NCBI GenBank assembly: GCA_044356835.1
Contig: JBIKVK010000121.1
Location: forward strand, 1 to 9,611
Direction of reading: 5' to 3'
DNA: 9,611 bases
Source: SYIM01 sp044356835
GTDB lineage: Bacteria; Pseudomonadota; Gammaproteobacteria; Burkholderiales; Burkholderiaceae_E
Part shown: piece after piece, positions 1 to 6,770 of the stretch
How positions within the stretch are numbered: the stretch's first letter is position 1
Layout: the number at the start of each line of letters is the position of its first letter
The notes under the pieces: generated by a model
Database searches by the model: none
What the model was told of the DNA's origin: nothing
The model's input: only the letters and a program-made list of their open reading frames with translations
Made by a program: the position numbers and the translations under genes

Positions 1-2574
1 GGCAAGAATGTTCTCGACCGCATGCTGGCCCGTGCCCTTCACCGCCCCCAGACCATAGCGGATCAGGCGCTCTGCGATGGGTTCGAACCGATAGCTCGAG
101 GCATTGATGTCGGGGCCGAGCACAGTAACCCCATTGGCCTGGGCATCCGTCACAAACAGCTGGACTTTGTCGGTGTCGTCCATATCCGACGACAGGGTGG
201 CCGCCATGAACTCGGCCGGGTAGTGAGCCTTGAGCCAGGCGGTCTGATACGTGACCACCGCATAGGCTGCCGTGTGGGACTTGTTGAATCCATACTCGGC
301 AAACATCGCCATCAGATCAAAAAGCTTGTTCGCCAGATCGACCGGATAGCCTTTGTTGCGCGCACCCTCGACAAAGAGTCCGCGGTGCTGGGCCATTTCT
401 TCGGGCTTTTTCTTGCCCATGGCTCGACGCAGCAGATCCGCCCCACCCAGGGTGTAGCCCCCGATGATCTGCGAGATCTGCATCACCTGTTCCTGATACA
501 CGATCACACCGTAGGTGGGCTCGAGACAGGCCGTCAGATCCTGATGGAAATAATCGATCGACTGCTGACCTTTTTTCCGCAGGATGAAGTCATCGACCAT
601 GCCGGAGTTGAGCGGCCCAGGTCGGTAAAGCGCCAGCACCGCGATGATGTCCTCGAAGCGATCAGGCTGAAGCTTTTTTAGGAGCTTCTTCATGCCGTCA
701 CTTTCAAGCTGAAACACCGCGGTGGTGTTGGCGTCCTTTAGCACTTGATAGGCCGCAGGATCGTCAAAGGCAAGGGCTGACAAATCGAGTTTGAGCTCCG
801 GATGGCGGGCATTGATGAAGTCCGCCGCCGTCCGGATGATGGTGAGGTTGCGCAGTCCCAGAAAGTCGAATTTGACCAGGCCGACCGACTCCACATCATC
901 TTTGTCGAACTGGCTCACAACACCGCTGTCGGCACCTGGCTGCCGATAGAGCGGGCAGAAATCGGTCAGCGCGCCCGGGGCGATCAGGACTCCGCCCGCG
1001 TGCATCCCGACGTTTCGGGTGAGGTCTTCGAGGGGCTCGGCCAGCGCAAGCAGTTCCCGCACCTCGTCCTCGTTTTTTTCGCGCTCGGCGAGCACGGGCT
1101 CAGCCTCGCGGGCCTTGGCCAGTGACAAGGGCTTGTTTTGCACCACCGGGATGAGCTTGGAGAGCTGATCGCAGAAGTTGTAACCCATGTCGAGCACACG
1201 ACCGACATCCCGGATCACCGCCTTGGACGCCATGGTGCCGAAGGTCACGATTTGCGATACGGCATGCTCGCCATACTTTCGTTTCACATAATCGATGACC
1301 AGATGCCGACGGTCCTGACAGAAATCGATATCGAAGTCCGGCATCGATACCCGCTCAGGGTTCAAAAAGCGCTCGAAGAGCAGCGCGTAGGGAATGGGAT
1401 CCAGGTCTGTAATGCCGAGCGCCCAGGCAACGATCGAGCCTGCGCCCGAACCACGGCCCGGCCCGACCGGAACATCATTGCGCTTGGCCCAGTTGATGAA
1501 ATCGGCAACGATCAGAAAATAGCCGGGAAAGCCCATCTGAACGATGGTGTCGCATTCGTAATCGAGGCGAGCCCGATACGCCGAGAGACGCTCGCGCTGT
1601 GGATCAGAGAGCGCTTCGGGATCGGTGCCCTCCAAGCCCAGGCGGCGGACAAGCCCCTCGATGGCAAGCTCTCGCAGGTAGGCCTCGATGGTGAGGCCTT
1701 GCGGAACCGGGAAATGGGGCAGACGGGGTTTACCGAGCGACATGGACAGATTGCAGCGCTGGGCCAGTTCGACGGTATTGGCGAGCGCCTCGGGTAGATC
1801 GGCAAAACGCTGAGCCATGTCCTCCTGGCTGCAAAAATGCTGCGCCTCACCGAAACGCCGGGCACGTCTGGGGTTGGCCAGGATCTCGCCCTCCGCGATG
1901 CATACACGCGCTTCATGGGCCCGAAAATCATCGCGCTTGAGATACTGAACCGGATGGGTGGCGACGATCGGCAGTCCGATGCGAGCGGCCAGACGGGCTG
2001 CAGCCACGGTCTGGCGGTTCGAATCCGGCAGGTCGGTGCGCTGGACCTCGAGATAGTAGGCATTCGGGAAACGCTGCGACCAGACCCGCGCGCACTGTTC
2101 GGCCAACGCCTCGTTGCCGGCGAGCAAAGCCTGTCCGACATCGCCCGCATCGGCCCCGGAAAGCGCGATGAGCCCCTCCCCCGCAGCACCGCCATCCGGC
2201 AGGGTTTCGTCGAACCAGCCGGCGCGCAGCTCGCCTCGGCCACGGTAGTCATTTTCGAGCCAGGCGCGACTGATCAGCTGGCACAGTCTGTGATATCCCC
2301 GGTGATTTCGGGCGAGCAGCAACAGGCGGTAGGGTCGATCACGGTCAGCTTCATTGGTGACCCAAACATCGACCCCGGCAATCGGTTTGATGCCTGCCGC
2401 ACAGGCCGCCTTGTAAAACTTGATCCATCCGAACAGATTGCCCAGATCTGAGACCGCAAGCGCCCCCTGGCCGTCAGCACGGGCCGCTTTGACCAGGTCG
2501 TCGATGCGCACGATCGAGTCGCTGATCGAATATTCGGTGTGGACTCGCAGGTGGACAAAACGCGGGGCGCTCAT
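1..2574 (-). CDS. dnaE: DNA polymerase III alpha subunit, partial (C-terminus beyond left edge)
   Basis: Catalytic subunit of the replicative DNA polymerase III. The minus-strand frame is open from an ATG at 2574 to base 1, giving 858 codons of a protein usually near 1150-1180 residues. The N-terminus (MSAPRFVHLRVHTEYS) is the PHP domain start, with H8 and H12 in the degenerate HLRVH pattern seen in E. coli DnaE. GPGRGSGAGS begins at residue 371. The polymerase aspartates are visible as PDFDIDF (D415, D417) and KFDFLGL (D570), matching E. coli D401, D403 and D555. The visible part ends in YGLGAVKGTGQHAVENILA, the helix-hairpin-helix region, so the clamp-binding and OB-fold parts lie outside. 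No internal stop or frameshift was found. The start has no good Shine-Dalgarno; AAGG lies about 13 bases upstream. The gene is divergent from the EamA transporter. Identity is certain; the betaproteobacterial assignment is from family resemblance. Confidence 0.97.
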   Translation of the reverse strand, partial: MSAPRFVHLRVHTEYSISDSIVRIDDLVKAARADGQGALAVSDLGNLFGWIKFYKAACAAGIKPIAGVDVWVTNEADRDRPYRLLLLARNHRGYHRLCQLISRAWLENDYRGRGELRAGWFDETLPDGGAAGEGLIALSGADAGDVGQALLAGNEALAEQCARVWSQRFPNAYYLEVQRTDLPDSNRQTVAAARLAARIGLPIVATHPVQYLKRDDFRAHEARVCIAEGEILANPRRARRFGEAQHFCSQEDMAQRFADLPEALANTVELAQRCNLSMSLGKPRLPHFPVPQGLTIEAYLRELAIEGLVRRLGLEGTDPEALSDPQRERLSAYRARLDYECDTIVQMGFPGYFLIVADFINWAKRNDVPVGPGRGSGAGSIVAWALGITDLDPIPYALLFERFLNPERVSMPDFDIDFCQDRRHLVIDYVKRKYGEHAVSQIVTFGTMASKAVIRDVGRVLDMGYNFCDQLSKLIPVVQNKPLSLAKAREAEPVLAEREKNEDEVRELLALAEPLEDLTRNVGMHAGGVLIAPGALTDFCPLYRQPGADSGVVSQFDKDDVESVGLVKFDFLGLRNLTIIRTAADFINARHPELKLDLSALAFDDPAAYQVLKDANTTAVFQLESDGMKKLLKKLQPDRFEDIIAVLALYRPGPLNSGMVDDFILRKKGQQSIDYFHQDLTACLEPTYGVIVYQEQVMQISQIIGGYTLGGADLLRRAMGKKKPEEMAQHRGLFVEGARNKGYPVDLANKLFDLMAMFAEYGFNKSHTAAYAVVTYQTAWLKAHYPAEFMAATLSSDMDDTDKVQLFVTDAQANGVTVLGPDINASSYRFEPIAERLIRYGLGAVKGTGQHAVENILA

Positions 2575-2575
2575 C

Positions 2576-2589
2576 GGTAGAATTCTACC
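2576..2589. promoter_or_regulatory. 14-base perfect palindrome between divergent dnaE and transporter genes
   Basis: GGTAGAATTCTACC is a perfect inverted repeat inside the 43-base spacer separating dnaE (minus, start 2574) from the transporter gene (plus, start 2618). It begins one base before the dnaE start codon. Because of the symmetry, each strand carries TAGAAT, a plausible -10 hexamer (plus 2578-2583; minus 2587-2582). On the plus strand TGGACA at 2552-2557 could be a -35, but the spacer would be 20 bases, longer than usual. On the minus strand the best -35-like hexamer (TTGTCG) is 23 bases away, which is poor. It may be an operator, a pair of overlapping promoters, or chance. The palindrome is directly visible; any function is inference. 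Confidence 0.4.
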
Positions 2590-2617
2590 TTTTTGAGCCC
2601 GCGGATCGGCCGACAAA

Positions 2618-3580
2618 ATGAGTTCACCATGGTCTGACTGGCCCTCCAGGCGCTCGGGCGCAGCCCTGCTGCTCGTGGTCTGCGCTGTCCTCTGGAGCAG
2701 CGCCGGCCTTTTGTCGCGCCTACTCGATTCATCCAGCGCCACCGGAACCGCTTTTTGGCGCAGCCTTTTTTGTGCGCTCACCATGATCGTGATCCTCGCG
2801 ATTGAGCATCGGGGTCAGGCGGGCCGTGCCGTTACCCGCATGGGTATGGTCGGTGTGTTCTCGGGTCTGATGTGGTCGGTCATGTTCACGAGTTTCATGA
2901 TCGCGATCATGATGACCAGTGTCGCCAACACCCTGCTGATGATCGGCCTGTCGCCGCTTCTTGCAGCATTGCTCGGTCGGGCTGTCCTGGGCGAGAGGAT
3001 CGCGGGGGCGACCTGGATGGTGATTGGCATCGCCGCCGCAGGGCTGTGGTGGATGGTCCGCGAGGCCCTATCGACAGAAGGGCCGGAGGGACTGCTGATC
3101 GCAGCAACTGTACCGCTTGCCTCGGCGATCAATCTCGTCACGATTCGTCGAACGGGCGTGCGGGTCGACCTGGCGCCCGCCGTACTGCTGGGGGCCCTGC
3201 TGTCCTGCCTGGTTCTCCTACCCTTCATGGCCTCGGGCGGTACCCTTCCGAACGCCGAAGACCTCCTGGTACTGGCCCTTCTGGGCGCGTTTCAGCTTGC
3301 GCTGCCGTGCTGGCTGATGGTGCGCGCGGCGCGCAAGCTCAAGCCCCATGAAGTGTCTCTCATCGCGCTCCTCGAAGTCGTGCTTGGGCCGCTGTGGGTC
3401 TGGCTGGGAGCAGGCGAGGCGACCTCCATGACCACCCTGCAAGGGGGCGCTCTGATCGTCATCGCTTTGATCGTGAACGAAATCCGCAGCGCGCGCGAAC
3501 CCAGAGCGGTCTTTGAGTCCGAACCCGCCGGGGACCATACAGGGACCGGGCCCGGCTTGAACGGAACTAGGTCGTCATGA
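2618..3580 (+). CDS. EamA/DMT-family transporter, ten-helix inner-membrane permease
   Basis: Probable small-molecule exporter of the drug/metabolite transporter superfamily, located in the inner membrane. The 320-residue product has about ten hydrophobic segments (roughly 14-34, 44-62, 76-97, 101-120, 132-147, 157-175, 187-206, 214-236, 245-266, 273-290), arranged as two EamA repeats. Typical family features are the first-helix VLWSSAGLLSR stretch, SPLLAALLGRAVLGERI at the end of the fourth helix (E126), and the matching EVVLGPLWVWLG late in repeat two. A polar tail of about 30 residues follows. No convincing ribosome site precedes the ATG at 2618; start choice rests on position and reading into the first helix. 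The stop overlaps the next gene's start (ATGA), suggesting one mRNA with the HAD phosphatase. Substrate unknown: family members export amino acids, metabolites or drugs. Confidence 0.93.
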   Translation: MSSPWSDWPSRRSGAALLLVVCAVLWSSAGLLSRLLDSSSATGTAFWRSLFCALTMIVILAIEHRGQAGRAVTRMGMVGVFSGLMWSVMFTSFMIAIMMTSVANTLLMIGLSPLLAALLGRAVLGERIAGATWMVIGIAAAGLWWMVREALSTEGPEGLLIAATVPLASAINLVTIRRTGVRVDLAPAVLLGALLSCLVLLPFMASGGTLPNAEDLLVLALLGAFQLALPCWLMVRAARKLKPHEVSLIALLEVVLGPLWVWLGAGEATSMTTLQGGALIVIALIVNEIRSAREPRAVFESEPAGDHTGTGPGLNGTRSS

Positions 3581-4383
3581 ATGCCCCCGCTGCAAGCCCT
3601 CGCCCCCTCGCCGACCTCCCGGCAAGCGCCATCGATGGCCTTTTCACGGACCTGGATGACACCTTGACGACCGACGGCCGCCTCAGCGTCCAGGCCTATG
3701 CGGCACTGTGCACCCTGTCCGACCACGGAGTGCGCGTAATCCCCGTCACCGGTCGAAGCGCGGGATGGTGCGACATGATCCTGAGGCTCTGGCCGGTCGC
3801 AGCAGTGATTGGCGAAACCGGCGCCCTCTGCATGGTCCGCGAGGGAGGGGGCATCCGAACGATCCTGATGCAGAGCGAAGCTGACCGGCGCGCCACCGCA
3901 GAACGGCGTACCCAGATCGGCCAGCGCGTGCTCAGGGAAGTTCCGTCGGCGCGACTGGCCGGAGATCAACCGTTTCGCCTGGTCGACCTGGCGATCGATA
4001 TTGCCGAGGCGATTCCGAGACTGACCTCGCCTCAGATCGAGCGGATCGTCCATATCCTGCGCGAAGAGGGGATGCAGGCCCAACCCAGCAGCATTCATGT
4101 GAACGGATGGTTCGGACAGTTCGACAAGGGGTCCAGTGCCCTTCAGCTCCTGACGCAGCACTGGGGACTCGATGCCGAACAGGCGATCACCCGCTGGGCC
4201 TGCATCGGTGATGCCCCCAACGACGCCACTCTGTTTGCCCGATTTGAACACTCGGTCGGGGTGGCCAACATTTCACGCCACCTGGCCCATATGGCCCATC
4301 GGCCGCGTTATCTGACCCAGGCCCCTTTCGGCGCAGGTTTTGCGGAGCTGGCCCGACGACTGATCGAGGCTCGTCAGCGCTGA
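3577..4383 (+). CDS. HAD-IIB family phosphatase (mannosyl-3-phosphoglycerate/sugar-phosphatase type)
   Basis: Probable cytoplasmic Mg-dependent phosphatase acting on a small phosphorylated metabolite. All HAD motifs are present in the 268-residue product: motif I FTDLDDTLT with nucleophile D25 and acid/base D27; motif II VTGRS with T58; motif III lysine K184 in FDKGSSALQLL; motif IV GDAPND with D212, N215 and D216. A cap lies between motifs II and III (about residues 85-180), as in subclass IIB (Cof, sucrose-phosphate and mannosyl-3-phosphoglycerate phosphatases). The IGETGA and SSIHVNGWFG stretches resemble the mannosyl-3-phosphoglycerate branch, but this does not prove the substrate. The start ATG overlaps the transporter stop, with AGG five bases upstream at 3569-3571, so translation is probably coupled. 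An alternative is a trehalose/sugar-phosphate phosphatase. It converges on the flavoprotein gene with a 22-base gap. Confidence 0.92.
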   Translation: MNAPAASPRPLADLPASAIDGLFTDLDDTLTTDGRLSVQAYAALCTLSDHGVRVIPVTGRSAGWCDMILRLWPVAAVIGETGALCMVREGGGIRTILMQSEADRRATAERRTQIGQRVLREVPSARLAGDQPFRLVDLAIDIAEAIPRLTSPQIERIVHILREEGMQAQPSSIHVNGWFGQFDKGSSALQLLTQHWGLDAEQAITRWACIGDAPNDATLFARFEHSVGVANISRHLAHMAHRPRYLTQAPFGAGFAELARRLIEARQR

Positions 4384-4405
4384 GCACAGCTCCCTGGAGG
4401 CCGCC

Positions 4406-4969
4406 TCAGCTGCGGGCGCGCTTGGCCGCGAATTCCGCAATCCGACGTCCGTAGAGCCGGCCCGTTTCGATGTCACCCTGGGGAGGGCTTTGCTCGGGGG
4501 GCACATTGTCGGCCTGCGCCATGACGCCGATGTAAGAACCGATGCGGTTCGCCAGGTCCGGAGCGCCCGGCTTGGCCGCCGGCATCTGACCCAGGCTGAC
4601 CCATATCATGCCCTGCTGCATGGCAAGGGTGACCATGGACATCAATGTGGCGTACTTGTCGCCGCTCATGGACAGGGAACAGGTGAAGCCCCCCGCGATC
4701 TTGTCCTTCCAGGCCTGAGTGAACCAGGCTTTGGAACTGGCATCAGCAAATGCCTTGAACTGGGCCGAGGGCCCCCCCATGTAGGTCGGAGCTCCGAACA
4801 CGATGGCATTGGCAGCCGCGAGAGCGGCCCAGCCCGCATCGTCGATCTTCGACACATCGATGCTTTGAACCTCGGTTCCCGCCACCTCGGACGCTCCGCG
4901 AGCCACCGCATCGGCAATCACGCGGGTATGGCCGTAGCCGGAATGAAATGCAATCACCACTTGGGTCAT
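4406..4969 (-). CDS. WrbA-like flavodoxin-fold FMN oxidoreductase
   Basis: Probable cytoplasmic FMN-binding NAD(P)H:quinone or related reductase. The 187-residue product begins with a flavodoxin beta-strand and phosphate-binding loop (VVIAFHSGYGHT, loop residues 10-15). It then has the second FMN loop, VFGAPTYMGG (about 57-66), followed by KAFADASSKAW, as in WrbA proteins. Unlike E. coli WrbA (198 residues), the third FMN-contact region reads FTCSLSMSGDKYATL instead of a GTGGGQE-type loop, so it belongs to a separate WrbA-like subfamily. ATG at 4969 is firmly supported by AGGAG at 4976-4980, six bases upstream, the best ribosome site in the window. It lies 36 bases downstream of the pirin gene on the same strand, so the two probably form an operon controlled from the spacer before the LysR gene. 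Exact substrate unknown. Confidence 0.9.
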   Translation of the reverse strand: MTQVVIAFHSGYGHTRVIADAVARGASEVAGTEVQSIDVSKIDDAGWAALAAANAIVFGAPTYMGGPSAQFKAFADASSKAWFTQAWKDKIAGGFTCSLSMSGDKYATLMSMVTLAMQQGMIWVSLGQMPAAKPGAPDLANRIGSYIGVMAQADNVPPEQSPPQGDIETGRLYGRRIAEFAAKRARS

Positions 4970-4975
4970 CTAAAA

Positions 4976-4980
4976 CTCCT
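4976..4980 (-). promoter_or_regulatory. Shine-Dalgarno of the WrbA-like flavoprotein gene
   Basis: On the minus strand AGGAG is followed by six bases (TTTTAG) and the ATG at 4969. This fixes the start of the flavoprotein gene and implies its own efficient initiation rather than dependence on coupling with pirin. Confidence 0.8.
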
Positions 4981-5005
4981 GATCAGAAAAGTAAGGAACG
5001 ACCAT

Positions 5006-5707
5006 TCATGGAAGGTCGAAGACAAGCAACTCGGACTCACGACCGGCTTGAACCGTGATTCGATTCGCACCGGTCGACATCAGCGCATCACCGGCCCCAA
5101 GAGGCTGGCCATTGATGTAAGACTCCCCGCGAGCCGCATGAACATAAACGCGGCGGCCGTCTGCAATTTGAAGCTCCGCGCGCTCGACTCCGTCGAAGCA
5201 GCCCGCCCAGACACGCACATCCTGCCCGATGCGGACCGCACCCGCGCCCTCATCCGGCGATGCGACCAATTGAAAGGCTCCACGAGTCGCCTTGCGATCG
5301 AGAGCACCCTCCTGATAACTCGGAGCCCCGCCCGGAGCGTGGGGCGTGATCCAGATCTGCAGCATGTGGGTCTGCACAGACTCGCGATTGTGCTCGGAGT
5401 GCATTACCCCGGAGCCGGCACTCATGCGCTGCACCTCTCCAGAACGAACGACCGACTCGTTTCCCATGCTGTCGCGGTGCGTGATGGCCCCGTCGAGGAC
5501 ATAGGTGAGGATCTCCATATCTCGGTGGCCATGCATGCCGAACCCCGTTCCCGGCGCAATCCAGTCCTCATTGATCACCCGCAGAGGACCGTATTGAACG
5601 AATTGAGGATCGAAGTAGGAGGCAAATGAAAAACTGTGGCGGGACTGAAGCCAACCGAGATCGGCAAAACCCCGTTCGTGGCTTCGACGGATTTGATTCA
5701 TTGACAT
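5006..5707 (-). CDS. Pirin-family bicupin (YhhW/quercetinase-like)
   Basis: Metal-binding cupin protein of the pirin family; some members, such as E. coli YhhW, have quercetin 2,3-dioxygenase activity. The product is 233 residues, normal for the family. The N-terminus RGFADLGWLQSRHSFSFASY and the core LRVINEDWIAPGTGFGMHGH, MEILTYVLDG and SGVMHSEHN are hallmark pirin stretches. All four metal ligands are present: H59, H61, H103 and E105, matching YhhW H57, H59, H101 and E103. The C-terminal cupin ends in SELLVFDLP, also typical. Start is uncertain by two codons: ATG at 5707 lacks a ribosome site, whereas ATG at 5701 has GGTGA six bases upstream. It is first in a probable operon with the flavoprotein and divergent from the LysR gene, which likely regulates it. 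Role is probably oxidation or sensing of a phenolic or quinone compound (inference). Confidence 0.94.
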   Translation of the reverse strand: MSMNQIRRSHERGFADLGWLQSRHSFSFASYFDPQFVQYGPLRVINEDWIAPGTGFGMHGHRDMEILTYVLDGAITHRDSMGNESVVRSGEVQRMSAGSGVMHSEHNRESVQTHMLQIWITPHAPGGAPSYQEGALDRKATRGAFQLVASPDEGAGAVRIGQDVRVWAGCFDGVERAELQIADGRRVYVHAARGESYINGQPLGAGDALMSTGANRITVQAGRESELLVFDLP

Positions 5708-5787
5708 TCACCGGATGTGCGACTGGAGCCTGCGGAAGACTGACTGACAGACAATACTCTGCCTGCGCTTCAGATCGAAAGGGCCAG

Positions 5788-5793
5788 TACAAT
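5788..5793 (+). promoter_or_regulatory. Possible -10 element of the lysR promoter
   Basis: TACAAT differs from the TATAAT consensus at one base and lies 29 bases before the lysR start codon. No convincing -35 is seen: TGCGCT at 5764-5769 would give an 18-base spacer but matches poorly. A weak core promoter is common for LysR genes. If transcription starts near 5800, the palindrome at 5806-5820 would lie in the early transcribed region. Confidence 0.3.
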
Positions 5794-5805
5794 TCGAAGA
5801 CAGCA

Positions 5806-5820
5806 TTCAAATAATTTGAA
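5806..5820. promoter_or_regulatory. LysR-type operator: T-N11-A palindrome abutting the lysR start
   Basis: TTCAAATAATTTGAA is a perfect 7+1+7 inverted repeat that contains TCAAATAATTTGA, the T-N11-A pattern recognised by LysR-family regulators. It ends two bases before the lysR ATG at 5823 and is strikingly AT-rich for this GC-rich segment. A second related element, ATTCGAA (5792-5798), lies 13 bases before the palindrome's ATTCAAA and overlaps the putative -10. The arrangement fits a recognition site used for autorepression and for control of the divergent pirin-flavoprotein operon. The palindrome is directly seen; the regulator that binds it is inferred from its location. Confidence 0.6.
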
Positions 5821-5822
5821 CA

Positions 5823-6770
5823 ATGAGCATTTCTCTGGATGCGCTCGAGACCATCGATCTGATTGCGCGACTGGGCAGCTTTGCGGCCGCTGCCCGCGCA
5901 CTCGGTCGTGTGCCCTCGGCGCTCAGCTATCAGATCAGGCAGCTCGAGGAGTCGCTCGACGTACTGATCTTCGACCGCCGTGGTCGGAGGTCAGAGCTCA
6001 CCGCCGCGGGTCAAGCCTTGCTCGCGGGTGGGCGGGAGCTCTTGCGCCAGGCTGAAGACCTGCGCCGGGAAACGCAGCGCGTCGCGAGCGGTTGGGAGCC
6101 CGAGCTCTGCATTGCGCTCGATGCCACCATCCCCTTTGAGCGACTGATTCCGTTGATTGCTGATTTCGACCGCCTGAAGGCGCCGACCCAACTCCGCATC
6201 TCGGAAGAGGTCTTGCAGGGCTCGTGGGATGCGCTGATCGGAGGGCGGGCCGATCTGGCCATCGGCGCCCCCTTCGAAGCACCGGCAGGCGCCTCTGGCG
6301 CTGAACGCTTCGGCATCGCCTCGCTCGGCGAGGTCCGATTTGCATTTTGCGTGGCGCCGCACCACCCGCTCGCCTCGATTCGGGCCCCGATCGAGGATAT
6401 CCAAATCGAACGTCATCGCGCCGTGGTGGTGGCCGACACCGCACGCGCGCTGACCGCGCGCACCAGCGGCGTGCTGCCAGGCCAACCCACCCTCACAGTG
6501 TCCAGCTTTCAGTTAAAACTTGAGGCACACCTGGCGGGTCTGGGATGTGGCTACCTCCCTTGGAACTTTGCCCACCCCCATGTCGCGGCGGGCCGTCTCG
6601 TCAGCCTTCGGCTCATTTCCCCCAAGCCCCCTGCGAGCCTGCGCTACGCATGGCGAAAAGTGGGGCGAGGCCACGCGCTCGACTGGTGGCTTTCCCGGCT
6701 GAAGGTGGGGCGGGTACGGACGCGCTTGCTGGCCTCACCGGCCCACATCGGAAGCGGTCTGCCCACATGA
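5823..6770 (+). CDS. LysR-family transcriptional regulator, YhaJ-like
   Basis: DNA-binding regulator of 315 residues, standard LysR length. The N-terminal winged helix-turn-helix is clear: GSFAAAARALGRVPSALSYQ (18-37), followed by QLEESLDVLIFDRRGRR and ELTAAGQALL (to about 67), then the linker helix to about 90. The effector domain (about 93-297) contains VLQGSWDALIGGRADLAIG and VVVADTARALTARTSG. These resemble E. coli YhaJ closely (GRVPSALSY, EVLAGAWERLEQGRAD, AVADTARE). YhaJ neighbours the pirin gene yhaK and has been linked to aromatic (dinitrotoluene-derived) signals. Here too the gene is divergent from pirin, so it probably controls the pirin-flavoprotein operon in response to an aromatic or quinone ligand (inference). 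No ribosome site is seen before ATG 5823; an AT-rich palindrome sits there instead. Its stop overlaps the gluQ start. Confidence 0.94.
   Translation: MSISLDALETIDLIARLGSFAAAARALGRVPSALSYQIRQLEESLDVLIFDRRGRRSELTAAGQALLAGGRELLRQAEDLRRETQRVASGWEPELCIALDATIPFERLIPLIADFDRLKAPTQLRISEEVLQGSWDALIGGRADLAIGAPFEAPAGASGAERFGIASLGEVRFAFCVAPHHPLASIRAPIEDIQIERHRAVVVADTARALTARTSGVLPGQPTLTVSSFQLKLEAHLAGLGCGYLPWNFAHPHVAAGRLVSLRLISPKPPASLRYAWRKVGRGHALDWWLSRLKVGRVRTRLLASPAHIGSGLPT

Noticed and set aside
1072..1080. Slippery-like A AAA AAC heptamer in frame within dnaE (E499-K500-N501), reminiscent of programmed frameshifting in dnaX.
   Set aside because: The flanking protein continues as normal DnaE, I looked for no confirmed stimulatory structure, and dnaE is not known to use a frameshift. 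Lysine/asparagine codons alone explain it.
1..2451. Several plus-strand open frames (22-681, 1138-1797, 1837-2451) over dnaE.
   Set aside because: All lie antisense to an uninterrupted DnaE frame with catalytic residues intact.
3292..4251. Long open frame on the minus strand opposite the transporter and phosphatase genes (319 residues).
   Set aside because: No recognisable domain; a shadow of high-GC coding sequence, while the plus-strand phosphatase has all its catalytic motifs.
4379..4410. GCTGAG...CTCAGC inverted repeat spanning the two convergent stop codons of the phosphatase and flavoprotein genes.
   Set aside because: Only a 6-base stem with a 20-base loop and no T tract. Mirrored TGA-G stops create part of the symmetry, so it is not a convincing terminator.
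4999..5018. CGACC...GGTCG inverted repeat over the end of the pirin gene.
   Set aside because: Five-base stem with a mismatch and no T run; probably chance, and the downstream gene has its own ribosome site.
4490..5629. 379-residue plus-strand open frame opposite the pirin and flavoprotein genes.
   Set aside because: Antisense to two clear genes; composition is typical of antisense frames and no motif is visible.
5739..5755. Tandem GACT/GACA repeats in the pirin-lysR spacer.
   Set aside because: Very short and imperfect; no known regulatory meaning.
6545..6766. In-frame upstream extension of gluQ to 375 residues.
   Set aside because: It lies inside the well-conserved C-terminal part of lysR, and the GluQ motifs begin just after the ATG at 6767.
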